From Carex sylvatica (taxonomy: Eukaryota > Streptophyta > Magnoliopsida > Poales > Cyperaceae): a stretch of DNA of 20,311 nucleotides. Below the pieces are notes generated by a model. That model saw only the letters and a list, made by a program, of their open reading frames with translations. It did no database searches and was not told the DNA's origin. This document shows positions 1-9,901 of the stretch, in pieces. A program made the position numbers and the translations under genes. Where the stretch lies: assembly GCA_964058845.1 (NCBI GenBank), contig CAXKVR010000716.1, forward strand, positions 1 to 20,311, read 5' to 3'. The stretch's first letter is position 1. Each line of letters opens with the position of its first letter.

Positions 1-88
1 ATTATGAAAAACAGTGATTTTTTTACCTATAAAAAAATGTAAGAATTTCCATAAAATATAAAATTTAGTCTACAAACACATTCTTTAG

Positions 89-277
89 CAGAGGCGGAGA
101 TAGGAAGGAGGAATGGGGTCAATTGACCCCCATTTTTTTAATTTTTTTATATTTGTATATATATTTTTTATTAAATTGTGAGCAAAATAGCATGGTACTG
201 CAAAATTGACTATCATTCTCTGCAGAAAATTTTTATATTATTGACCCCCATATTCCGAAAGTCTAGCTCCGCCCCTG
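89..277. mobile_element. hAT-type MITE, 189 bp, with perfect 8-bp TSD
   Basis: Non-autonomous hAT-like element. The left end reads CAGAGGCGGAG and the right end CTCCGCCCCTG, an imperfect terminal inverted repeat of the CAG...CTG type. The copies of TTCTTTAG at 81-88 and 278-285 form a perfect 8-bp target-site duplication, as expected for hAT. Inside the ends is a second inverted pair around ATGGGGTCAATTGACCCCCAT (at 113) and TTGACCCCCATA (at 241). The interior is AT-rich and non-coding. A second, more decayed member of the same family lies at 16776-16976, inside an intron of the synthetase gene. Confidence 0.88.
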
Positions 278-285
278 TTCTTTAG

Positions 286-698
286 TATGGAGATTATATT
301 GATCCGTAGTACGGAACAATATGTGGTATGCATAGTACCATAGCCTTACTCATTAAACAATATTAATTACTTTTTATATGACAAAATACTATGACATTTT
401 AAACTCTACTCTACATTCTTAATTATCGGGCTTCAACAGAGAACACAATTTTTTTTTGGTTGATTTTGTCCGAGGATTATGGAAAAATTTTATGAAGCAG
501 GAACAAAGCCAAGAAAGAGGAAGTGTCAAGTAATACACATTTTCTGCTGTTTGGAAAGGAAGAAGGAAGCAAACTTTAGGTAAGCATGAATTGGACAATT
601 TAATTAGATCTAGCTTGGGATGAAATCCTTTGAACAAAAACTCAGCTCCCTTGATCAAAACCGAACAGTTCATCAAATTAATTAACATTATTAAGTAA
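286..698. other. Gene-poor interval, no supported gene
   Basis: This is AT-rich DNA between two transposons. The minus strand has an 89-codon open frame (419-688) whose translation ends in a lysine-rich tail and matches no family I recognise. A splice-acceptor-like tract precedes part of it on the minus strand near 547-556. I looked here for the missing last exon of the KCR-like gene and saw no convincing resemblance, so the frame is not called as a gene. Confidence 0.5.
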
Positions 699-707
699 TA
701 ATATATA

Positions 708-1325
708 GAGGAGGGTTTAACTGCACTAAAATTTTATGCTCCAGATTCGGTTCAAATCCTGAACCGCTTATCTCATTTTTTATAAACACCTCAAATTTGT
801 CTGTGTCTCCGACTCTTCATTTCCAAATATGCATACTCAATCCTCTCCAGTGAAGAAAAACACTCCTAAATCCCTTTCTCTCTGTTTCGCGCTTTCTCCC
901 CCACGACCCCACCTGTCTCAACCCCGACATTAACCTTTCGCCCTTGTTTTTTCTCAAGCTCTCTCCCTCTCGCCTCTGTGGATCTAGCGCTCATTTTGGA
1001 GTCTTCATGCCCCTCTCCTCTCTTCGTTTTTGCAGCAATTCAACACTCAATTTGAAAGCATGGCCGGTTTGGTGGTGGGAATGGCGGAGGGAGCAATTGC
1101 AGTGATAATTTCGTTCACTGGAGAAAGAGACAGAACCATGGCAACTTCTTTCACGGAACTTGTTTTGTTCACTGGAGAGAAAAGGAAAGACCTAAGCACA
1201 CAATATTTAGAAATGAAGAGTCAGAGGTAGAGACAAATCTGAGACATTTATCAAAAATGAGATGAGCGGTTCAGGATTTGGACTGAATTTGAAGCATGAA
1301 ATTTTGGTGCAGTTGGTCCCTCCTC
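708..1325. mobile_element. Mutator-like element (MULE), 618 bp, 9-bp TSD, GC-rich interior
   Basis: Inverted arms of about 130 bp (about 708-840 and 1194-1325) begin GAGGAGGG and share long blocks such as CAAATCCTGAACCGCT and GACTCTTCATTTC. The flanking 9-bp copies of TAATATATA at 699-707 and 1326-1334 are identical, which is the Mutator signature. Between the arms, about 850-1190, the DNA is far richer in C and G than its surroundings: a CT-rich tract, a TTTTTGCAG acceptor-like site at about 1027-1035, and then a plus-strand open frame of 66 codons (1030-1230) that runs into the right arm. No transposase is present. The interior could be a captured gene fragment (Pack-MULE) or an ordinary MULE internal segment; I do not recognise the peptide. 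Confidence 0.87.
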
Positions 1326-2523
1326 TAATATATATTAAGGTCGATTGTATATATATATATATATTTTTTGGAAAAATAGGCATAGGCCCTTCCATTGAAA
1401 TAAAATGCAGAATACAAAATTGCAAAAGAAAAATAGACCGAAAGTAAATCTACCCAAAATCAAACCCAGTGCCAGGAATGGTCTCAGTAGCACATCCGGC
1501 ATCCTTAACTAGGTACTGAATTTCGAAAGGAAGCAGTACTAAGGTTTCAGCCATATTTATTTACATCGTTGACCTTGGCAAAACACAATTACAGCCAGCC
1601 TAAACCCCAAACAAAAACTAAGCAAATGCCAAACATAAACAGATAAGCATAGTCATCTATGTATCATTGAATCAAGCTAAGTCTCACACAACACTAACAA
1701 GTGTGCCAACAAAAGAGCATAGCAGCCCTTTATTACTTAAGATACAGAAATCACGCATCAAGGAATATATGTCAAGGAAGTCATCAGAGAACCACTATAG
1801 GTTGCACCAAAGATGCATTGGTATCAAGAAGCATGTGTGCATTGGTATCAAGAGGCATGTCAATGAGAAGTAAAGGAGGAAGGGATTGGAGAGGAATCAT
1901 ATTCATGCCTTCAGAAGTCCAAACTTGAGTAAGAGGCATGTCGATCGTATATAATTAAGGATGCTTTTGTGATCCGATCCGAATCGTTTGCTCTGACAAC
2001 GTGTCTGCCCATTTTACAGAGCCAATTAATGTAGTGGTTATGAGACCCTCTTACAAGTTAATACCGAATAAAATTCCAAAATTGGCAAGTACTGCATTCA
2101 ATACGCTTTTAAAAAAAAGTCGGGAAATTTTGGTTTATAATGGCATAGAATAAAGTTTGTCATATAAGGTACGTACTTAGCTACTTTCCAATGGGCGAAA
2201 GTCGAAACAGTTACGAACTGTTATGATAGGGCCGTAGGGGTAGCTCATACATTAATTGTTGTGAATGCTTTACGCTAAATGGGGATGGTTGATTGAGGAT
2301 TAAAGTTTTGTAAGTTAAATTTGATTATTTTAATTTAAACTAACCATAGCACAGGTCGTTGTGTAATATGCATATTACCAAAGCCTCACTATTTATTTTT
2401 TAACTTGCATTTTGAATTATTAGAATCAAGGAAAAAAAAAATATTTGGTATCACAAGAAATAGACATTTTATGATTTTTTTTCTTATTTCTTTTGAGGAG
2501 GGTTCAAATATTTCTTTTTTTTT
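1326..2523. other. Intergenic interval without a recognised gene
   Basis: The interval holds a short TA microsatellite (about 1348-1364). The minus strand has a 34-codon open frame, stop at about 1446 and ATG at about 1550, that begins MAETLVLLPF and has balanced codons; I do not recognise it. An imperfect 24-bp tandem pair carrying GCATTGGTATCAAGARGCATGT lies at 1814-1860. The plus-strand frames at 1667-1928 overlap this repeat in two registers and look like chance. No exon of the KCR-like gene was found here. Confidence 0.4.
1814..1860. repeat. Two-copy 24-bp tandem repeat
   Basis: TGCATTGGTATCAAGAAGCA at 1814 is followed 24 bp later, at 1838, by the same sequence with a single A-to-G change. 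A third degenerate piece (AAGAGGCATGTCGATC) occurs near 1931. It is non-coding as far as I can see. Confidence 0.75.
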
Positions 2524-2862
2524 ATGTCTCATCATGTCTCAAATTTTTAGCTCCATATTTTTATGTCCAAACTGTCGATTCGAATCGATCAACATGATCT
2601 TTATATTAAATGTGCTTGGAGACTAAATTTTATATTTTTTTTGAAATTTTTTTACTATTTTTTAATGTAGGTGCAAAATTACTGTTTTTGGATGGTGTTT
2701 ATAATTTTGCATATATCTAAAAAATAATATTTTGTTTTCAAAATTTTAAAATTTGGTCTTCAATTATATTTTAATATGAGGATCATGTATTGATAATTCG
2801 GATCAACTACTTAAATTTTAAAATTGAAATAAAAAATTATGAGTCATGAGACATGAGACATT
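2524..2862. mobile_element. Foldback / MITE-like inverted repeat, about 340 bp
   Basis: The left half (from ATGTCTCATCATGTCTC at 2524) and the right half (ending GAGACATGAGACAT at about 2862) are imperfect reverse complements. Shared inner blocks include CATGATCYTYATATTAAA and a GATYCGAAT block. The two halves meet in the AT-rich middle, so the transcript could form a long hairpin. I could not define the exact ends or a TSD, so the superfamily is unassigned. Confidence 0.6.
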
Positions 2863-3078
2863 TTAATCCATTTTTTTTCTTCTTTCCGTTAAATTTTCGT
2901 TTGTGAGTACTCACGAGGTCCTTATGCAATGAAGCAACTTGAACACCTGATATTTATTATTACCCAAATTTTCAACCCCATTTTTCTTTTTTCTAAAACA
3001 CGCAAACGAATCTGTGATATAACAATATTCACGAGGCCAGAGGCGCCTCTAATGCATTGAATACTGACAAGTGACAAC

Positions 3079-3662
3079 TAGGGTGCACAAAAAGAACATG
3101 ATTCGAAACTTAATTCGAAATCAGTTCAGATTCAACTCACTATAACTCGAGTTAAAACTGACTCGAGTTTATTGATTCAGCTGATTTATGAGTCGATTCT
3201 AAGTTACTCCCAATTCGGTTGGACTCATCACACCAAACCCTAATTCATATATTTTTAATTTTTGAGCCTCCAAAACCTTATACCTGCTTTTCAGATTGCC
3301 GCTTAGAACTTTAAAAAAAAAATAAGAGAAGCGACTAAACCTAATCTCCAATTCCCCATTCTCCACTTTGTGTCTGCCTCGTCTTTTCAAATTATGTACT
3401 ATTTTGGTATTTTGATATTTTTATAATTTTTAATTATATGTTGGTCATTATCTTATTATGTATTGCTTTTAATTGTGTATTATTTTGATAAACTATGTAA
3501 TATTTTTTTTGTTATAATTAAATTAGACTGTCTCACTATGTACTACATTATGAGTCATGAGTCGACTCGCTTCCACTCGAGTTACTCGCGAGTTGATTTC
3601 AAATTGGAGTTTTTGACTCATAACTAGATTAGCAACTCGGATTCGGCTCATGAGCAACCCTA
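3079..3662. mobile_element. Non-autonomous hAT element, 584 bp, perfect 8-bp TSD
   Basis: The element starts TAGGGTGCAC and ends GCAACCCTA, a short terminal inverted repeat of the TAGGG type. GTGACAAC at 3071-3078 is repeated exactly at 3663-3670, an 8-bp TSD. Subterminal regions are rich in CGAGTT/AACTCG and TTCGAAA motifs in both orientations, which are typical transposase-binding clusters. No transposase frame is present, and the 63-codon minus-strand frame inside is chance. It lies within the presumed second intron, or just 3' of the truncated end, of the KCR-like gene. Confidence 0.88.
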
Positions 3663-3984
3663 GTGACAACACACACAAAAAAAAATGAATAGAATGCCTG
3701 CGGGTAAAATTGCGTTTGAATAGGTTGAACTAGTTTGTGTATCCATAAAAAAATAGTATGGTTAACATTTAAAAATTATTCAACGTATAAATAAAAGTAG
3801 TGGCGCGCATGTATGCAGAGGAAATGAATTGCTTTGAACTCAGTGTTATAATAATTTGAACGGTTTAGATATTTCAAAAATCAACTCAAATTTTGAGATA
3901 TCTTAAGAGGATGTGAATTCATGCATGCATCAGCAAACATAAATGAAAGCATTTTGAGATAAAAAGAAAGCTGAATGATCTTAC

Positions 3985-5156
3985 GCTTTTGAAGCAGCAT
4001 AAACAGCATAAAGCGGAAACGACGGCACAACCACTGAAGACGCCGATCCGATGTTTACAACAGCTCCCGGCTTACCTCTCGCTGCCATGTTACGTACCAC
4101 CACCCATGTGACCCATGCCGTTGCCTCGACATTGACCCTGATAACTGGGTCCCACACCGCCTCCTCTGCTTCATGGAAGTACATGGCACCGGGGTATGTA
4201 ACCCCGGCGCTGTTCACCACAATCCCCAAATCCAATCCCTCGATTGCGCTTTGCAGTCGGTTGATACCCACAGACATATCTATGGCAAGGTCTAGTACAA
4301 TTATTTTGATCTGTTAGAGCACAGCAAAAAACAAATCAAATTTTCATTAGTAACACTACAGATAATTAAACAGTATGGAAGAATGCATAAATGCTACTAG
4401 TCTACTTGGCAGAGTTTAATTAGTACGTTAGGTGGAAAAAATAATTAGAATAACTAATTGACCAATTGTAGCTTAATTTTTTTTTGGCTCAGATATGGAA
4501 GTGAAACTTTAAACCTTCCCCATTATTCCATTAAAAACAATTAAGAGGCTCCTGTTCAATATTCTATATATAATTAATTAATGGTTCACCTTCTGAAATC
4601 TCTTTGTAAAAAATGACTATGTATAATTATTTGTTATTACTTATTACCTCTTCATTATTTGAACCATGTATATGCATCTTAATATATAGTTCTTACTACC
4701 AATAATTAACCACTGAATATTGAAAGAGAATCAACTTTCAAAACAAAAATACACTAACCAAGAAAAGAAAATTGCTTTTTAAATAACATTGTAGTATCTG
4801 GATATTGATCACCTCACCTTAATAGAATCGTGCTTGGATCTGATGGAGTTGGTCACATCTTGGAGCTTGTCTTGGTTCCTTCCCAATAGAAGAAGGTTTA
4901 ACCCTTTGCTTGCTAGCTCAAAGGCGATCGCTTTACCGATGCCGTCAGTGGCACCGGTGACCAGGGCCCATGAGCCGTAATCTGTTAAATTTCTTTCGGG
5001 TCTGAAAAAGGTAGCATAAACCCATTTGAGGAAAGTTATGAGGAGCTTAGAGAGAGAAAGGAGGCCAAGAGAGAAGAGGATGAGAAACCAAAGAGGGCGA
5101 GGGTTGATGAGGTTAGAAATTAAGGTGTTCATCTCTTGCTCCATTTGAACTTCCAT
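3985..5156 (-). CDS. Very-long-chain 3-oxoacyl-CoA reductase-like (KCR) SDR, two exons, 3' end missing
   Basis: In the ER fatty-acid elongase complex, KCR reduces 3-ketoacyl-CoA with NADPH. Exon 1 is 4818-5156 (113 codons, ATG at 5156, donor AAG|GTGAGG). Exon 2 is 3985-4310 (108 codons plus 2 nt; acceptor CTAACAG, donor GC|GTAAGA). The intron of 507 bp is phase 0. Visible parts: an N-terminal membrane segment (about residues 22-43); the SDR cofactor motif TGATDGIG (67-74); NSAG (146-149, usually NNAG); Asn173 in RVNVEAT; Ser202 in NIGSAS; and YAASK (217-221). The tetrad Asn-Ser-Tyr-Lys is therefore complete. Plant KCRs run to about 318 residues, so roughly the last 100, including the basic C-terminal ER tail, are absent. 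No matching exon was found between 1 and 3984. The gene may continue past the window through a transposon-filled intron, or be a truncated copy. Membership of the KCR/steroid-dehydrogenase-like family is clear; orthology to KCR1 is not. Confidence 0.85.
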
Positions 5157-5578
5157 TTGTGAACAGAAAGATGAGATGACAATGCCTCATTGCAGGATCG
5201 ATCTGCATGTATAAGTTTGCCCTTACCAAATTAATTATTGTACTACTCCTCCTGTGAATTGTGTGTAACGGGTCATTGCGCTACCTAAGTTCAATGAATT
5301 TTGATGCCATATGCATATTTTCATAGCATGACATATGCATTCTATTGTCAGGGTTGATTATTGATTTCCTGATCCGTTGCACAGCTTTTGGTTGCTTAAT
5401 ATGGTTGTTAACATGTAGATTTTTTTATTTAATTTTAGGCAGAGCTTAGCATCCCCTGACACCTTTAGATCTGCACCTGATGATCTTCTGACCTGAATGT
5501 ACTACTTGCATGGTTTGCCACACGGCGTGCATAACAGAGGACCCCATTTCTTCATTGCACTGTCAAAAGGTTCACTTC
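5157..5578. other. Upstream region of the KCR-like gene
   Basis: This presumably contains the minus-strand promoter and leader. The only TATA-like string close to the start codon is TTATACATG on the minus strand, about 5206-5214 and only about 50-60 bp from the ATG, so it is doubtful as a TATA box. Two CATATGCAT boxes lie at about 5309-5317 and 5332-5340. Nothing else stands out. Confidence 0.3.
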
Positions 5579-5778
5579 GGAGTAGGTCCGATGCCCATTG
5601 GACCTACTTTGGTTCGATGGGTGATCTGGCCATCCAATTGCATCAAGAATCGTGTGCTCCGTATTAAAATCCGTATAAGTTTTTATCAATTTCCGTGTGT
5701 ACAGATCTTAATACTAATCATACGGTGATAGAGCTAATTAAACCTAAAAGTATGTCCAATGCCCATCAGACCTACTCC
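5579..5778. mobile_element. Short inverted-repeat element (MITE-like), 200 bp
   Basis: The left end GGAGTAGGTCCGATGCCCAT and the reverse complement of the right end, GGAGTAGGTCTGATGGGCAT, match over about 26 bp with few differences. The left terminus is itself nearly palindromic (TAGGTCC...GGACCTA). I saw no TSD next to these ends, so superfamily and exact boundaries are open. It sits about 420 bp upstream of the KCR-like start codon. The 72-codon plus-strand frame across it is chance. Confidence 0.6.
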
Positions 5779-5954
5779 TATCTCGGGCTAAAGGAGTCTT
5801 TTAATAACAATGTCCAAAAACAATGAACATAGACAAAAAAGAATAATAGAAACGCAATAAATTTGCCTGTATATGTTGTGCACTTGTCAAGTTGGTAGGA
5901 CTTAGCAAATGAGACATGATTTATGTCGAATTTAAATTATGGAACAGTTATTCG

Positions 5955-6430
5955 TAGGGCTGCACAAAAAAATCGTATTTTGTGATTTGATGCGAGTTTA
6001 ATTCGAAAAGGTTCGTAACAAATTTTATTCGAAATAGTTTGAAATTAATTCAAATTAAATTTAAATTGGATTTGGTTCGTTCGAAATAGATTTTTGAATT
6101 ATTATAATTCGAAATTTAAAGTAACGTGAACCGTTGATTTCTGCTGATAACTATATTCGCTGATGACTTAAAAATTAAAACATAAGACCGTCCAGTCATA
6201 AGTCATAACTCGTAAGTTGTAATCTTCGCTCTCAGTTCTAAAATCCTAGACAACTTTCACCTCTCGCTTTCAGCGACTACGATCACTCTTCATTGTCGTA
6301 AAAAAGTTCATAAAAGATTCGAAATTGAATTCGTAAAAAAATTAATTCAAATCAAACTTAGTTCAAAATTAATTCAAACTAAATTCAAACTGTGATAAGT
6401 TCGATTCGGTTCGATTCGTTTGCAGCCCTA
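5955..6430. mobile_element. Non-autonomous hAT element, 476 bp
   Basis: The ends are TAGGGCTGCA and TGCAGCCCTA, a perfect 10-bp terminal inverted repeat. The flanking 8-mers GTTATTCG (5947-5954) and CTTATTCG (6431-6438) match at 7 of 8 positions, consistent with an aged hAT TSD. The subterminal DNA is full of TTCGAAAT and TTCAAATTAA motifs in both orientations. No coding capacity. The ends resemble those of the 3079-3662 element (TAGGG, GTGCA/CTGCA) but the interiors differ. Confidence 0.85.
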
Positions 6431-6543
6431 CTTATTCGGATCTAGCAGTGTATATTTCTTTGTAAATGAATTTAATTGTGTAGTCCTTGCTGTAACGGTT
6501 AAAATAGGACAATTCTTTTTAACAATGTTACCGGCCAATTCTC

Positions 6544-7342
6544 CCGAAATTTTTATTAAAATCTACACCCTGTTTTAGAAGATTTCGAAAACTGCTCAAA
6601 TCCTAAAATATTTTTGCAGAAATTTAGACTAAAATCACATTTTTTTTTTTGCGGTTTTAAGTTTTTTTAATTAAACATAAAATGTTATAATTTTTTTATT
6701 GAAATATTAGAAATATTTTATATATTTCTTTTACAATATATGGAATACTATATAGTTTAATTTATTATAAAGACTGTGAAAAATAATTCGGATCAATATT
6801 TTTCATGACAAAATTTTCATTGAAAAACTTTTTCTCACAATTTTTTTTTTGAAAATAGAAGAACAAAAAAAAATATATTTACCTAGAAATGACTTTTGAA
6901 TTGATATTAATAACTCAGATTCAAAATATTTTTATTTTTTTTCAATAACACACAAAAAAATACTTTTTAATTTTTCTTACGGCCACAAAAAATCCAGCCT
7001 GAAAAATATTAATTTTGATTAATTGTCGGAGACTTTCTAATAAATTAAATTATATAGTGTTCCATCTATTTTAAAAAATATATAAAGTATTTTTAATATT
7101 TAAATACAAAAAATAAATAAATTATAATATTTTACATTTAATTAAAAATGACTTAAAATCGCAAAAAAAAATTGTTGTTTTACGGTTTTGGAATTTCAAA
7201 ACCAAAACCACAATTTTTTTTTGCGGTTTTAGGCTAAATTTCTGCAAAAAGAAATTTACAGTTTGAACATATTTCAAAATTCCTCCAAATGAGATGTCAA
7301 TTCTGAAATTTAATATTATTTTAGATATTAATAAAAATTTGG
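6544..7342. mobile_element. Mutator-like element with long inverted arms, 799 bp
   Basis: The termini CCGAAATTTTTATT (left) and, reversed, CCCAAATTTTTATT (right) begin inverted arms that can be followed through TTGCAGAAATTTAG and TTTTTTTTTGCGRTTTTAAG to about 6700 and back from about 7105. The right arm has about 50 extra bases around 7177-7225, including a small palindrome (GGTTTTGGAATTTCAAAACC). The flanks CCAATTCTC (6535-6543) and GCAATTGTT (7343-7351) agree at 6 of 9 positions, so the TSD is decayed and this insertion appears older than its neighbour. No transposase. The 74-codon minus-strand frame lies in the arm and is chance. Confidence 0.68.
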
Positions 7343-7405
7343 GCAATTGTTTAAATGTGTTTTGGGATTATTATTTTTATAAATGTCAACCAATGATTTA
7401 TAGCC

Positions 7406-8717
7406 CCAAAATTTTTATAAATATTTAAAAAAAAAAAATTGCGGGATCTACCCAATTTTTGATTGGATTTCGATTTAATTCCCATTCCGTTTACTAAATA
7501 AACGGATGTAAAATTACTTTTCGGTGATCCAATATCCAGATTTTCAAAAAGTTTCTAGTTACTCAATAAGCAGAAAGACACAAAATTTCTGGTTACTCTA
7601 TAACCGGTTTTGGTCTAGTTATTAACCGAACAATGATCAAGTTATATAAGTTAGCAATTAGTATTCAAGTTATATAGCTACTCATGCAGTTAGCCACGTC
7701 ATATGACAGAGATTTTCATAATATTATTTTGTTCAATCGCATTTATCAAAGTTATTCTTCGATATTAAAATTAATTTACATATTTTATGTGTCAACATGG
7801 TCATCTTTTTTTTTATTATTATTATTATACATCCTTTCTACTAAATCAATTTTGCACGTGTGAGTGCTAAACGGATTCTTTCCTAGATAGGAGGTTTGTT
7901 AATTAAATATCAACATCTAAGATATTTTATTCATTAATTGTTATCAAAAGAGCTTATGTTTTTTATTTTATTGAATCATGTTATATATCTAAGATATTTT
8001 ATGCACTAACAATATTTCCTTAAGATAATAAAAAGGGGAGAAGAATTTAGGATACAAATAAATAGGATAACTTTTATTCACTGAAAATATTATAAAATAA
8101 GAAATAAAAAATACTTTGACTTTTTTTCTTACATAGAAAAATCAGTAAAAATTATGCTGATCCAATATTTTTTTTTGGGCTTGACACGGCTTAATTTCAA
8201 GGTGGAATTTTTACGGTCAAGTGGTCAACTATTGAAAATTCCAAAGTGTAAATTTTTTATTGTAATTTTTTTTGCTTGACACGGCTTCCAAAATGAAATT
8301 TTCACCATTCATCTGTGAATTATTTTAAAACATAAAAAATTAAGATAGATTTACTTTCTCTTTCTTATTTTATAATATTTATTATAAATAAATTTTTCTG
8401 AACAGATAGTAGTAAAGTAACCGTCATAACAGTATATGTCGATCCACAACTTCAGAATAATATATTAGTTCTAAAATTGACCATTGTTCGGTTACTCAAT
8501 AACGGACCAAAACCGGTTACCGAGTAACCGAAAATTTTGTTCCTTTTTTACTTATTGGGTAACCGAAAACTTTTTGAAAATTTGAATATTGAATCACCGG
8601 AAAGTAATTTCAAATCTGATTATTTAGTAAGCAGAATGGGTACAAATCCAAATCCAACCAAAAAAATGAATAGATTCTGTAATTTTTTTTTTTTTTGGAT
8701 ATTTATAAAAATTTCGG
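7406..8717. mobile_element. Mutator-like element, 1312 bp, perfect 9-bp TSD
   Basis: TTTATAGCC occurs at 7397-7405 and again at 8718-8726, a perfect 9-bp TSD. The element begins CCAAAATTTTTATAAATAT, and the reverse of its right end begins CCGAAATTTTTATAAATAT. The inverted arms extend about 240 bp (to about 7645 and from about 8480), sharing blocks such as ACCGGTTTTGGTC and GTAACCGAACAATG. The AT-rich interior has short direct repeats: CTTGACACGGCTT near 8180 and 8275, and ATCTAAGATATTTTAT near 7915 and 7987. No transposase domain is readable. The 72-codon plus-strand frame at 8537-8755 is only the right arm. Confidence 0.87.
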
Positions 8718-8726
8718 TTTATAGCC

Positions 8727-9901
8727 TATGCTTAATTTTGAGGATAAACCGATAAATAGGAAAAAGTTAAGAGTATTTATATCCTTTCTTCTTTCATTCA
8801 ACTCCACTATTTCTACTTATTGTAGTATTTATTTATGATATAATTTCCTTCTCTTTTTCGATTCTATCTTCTCGAGCACAGAGAAGGAGGAAGAAGTGAG
8901 AAACTGGAGTTAATTGGAGTTGAGATTGTGGTATCTTTGGAGTATAGAATATTTATCTAATTGAGCGCGACAGTAAGTAGATCTGATGTTATCGGAGCAT
9001 GGCGGTGGTTGAAGAAATGAATCCGATTGTGGAGTGAGATGGCGTTAGAGTGCGACGGTGAGTAGACCAGGTCATTGTCGGAACACAGCGGCGATCGAAA
9101 GAGCGGATCCATTCATGGAGCGAGATAGTGATTAAGTTATAAGATGATTAAAAGATAATTAGAATATTAAAATAGTTTAGAAAATTTTATAATAATTAAA
9201 AATAAATTTAGAAATTATGATCATTTGATTAATTGTAAATATTTTTTATTAATAATTACTAAATATTTTATATTAATGTAATTATTAATAGGCATTTAAA
9301 ATTACTAATTTTCAAAACAGAAGATTAAGAGGAAATGAAAACGGACAAAATAAAGGTTGCCATAATATCTATTTATTTGTCTAGTTTGATTTGGTTTGGT
9401 TTGATTTGATTTAATTAGTTTCCATTGCATTCTAATTTGAAAATAATAAATTTTATGTATGAGGAGTTTAAGTAAGCCAATAAGGTATTTTTTTCTAAAC
9501 TTACCTCTCTATTAAAATAGCCAATCAAACATGATGAGTAATCTATACAAAAAATATTTCTCACCCTTTACTCCTACTATCTACCCCTCCATCCAAAAGT
9601 TGAAGTAATTATATTGACAATATATTTACATTTTAGTGCTTGTATCACTTAACAACAATTAAAGTTAGATTTATGGCTTATCAAGAATATAAAATATTTC
9701 TTTGTTGGATGATATTTTCTTATAAATAAAATATATAAAAGAATCCCTTTCACTATCACAACTAATCACGAATATGCAAAAACAAAAGAGCCTCTAAATC
9801 CGCCGCCATTAAAAATATACATTCGTGAATTCCATCTTTAGATTGTCATGACACAAAATTAACGTATTAATCTTTATCATTATCATAATTATTGTTGTAA
9901 T
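8727..9901. other. Intergenic interval between transposons
   Basis: No gene is recognised. The segment 8760-9130 is less AT-rich than its surroundings and holds the tandem duplication listed separately. 9130-9340 is strongly AT-rich, 9376-9412 is a simple TTTGATTTGGTTTGG-type repeat, and the rest is unremarkable. Confidence 0.4.
8963..9128. repeat. Imperfect two-copy tandem repeat of about 85 bp
   Basis: Copy 1 (8963-9042) starts GAGCGCGACAGTAAGTAGA and copy 2 (9048-9128) starts GAGTGCGACGGTGAGTAGA. They also share a TCGGARCAYRGCGGYG core and end in GGAGYGAGATRG, so the period is about 85 bp. The copies have diverged considerably. The GC content is well above the surroundings, so this may be a remnant of a transcribed sequence or of a transposon interior. 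I cannot identify the source. Confidence 0.65.

Noticed and set aside
419..688. 89-codon minus-strand open frame as the missing last exon of the KCR-like gene
   Set aside because: It is preceded by an acceptor-like tract and ends in a basic tail, but I see none of the expected KCR C-terminal features, and its composition is typical of AT-rich chance frames.
748..758. GGTTCAAATCC resembling a tRNA B box
   Set aside because: It lies in the inverted arm of the MULE, with no A box, acceptor stem or cloverleaf around it.
3199..3390. 63-codon minus-strand frame
   Set aside because: Entirely inside the hAT element at 3079-3662, with no similarity to transposase or any known protein.
4051..4317. 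88-codon plus-strand frame
   Set aside because: Antisense shadow of exon 2 of the KCR-like gene.
8537..8755. 72-codon plus-strand frame
   Set aside because: It is made of the right inverted arm of the MULE and runs over its TSD.
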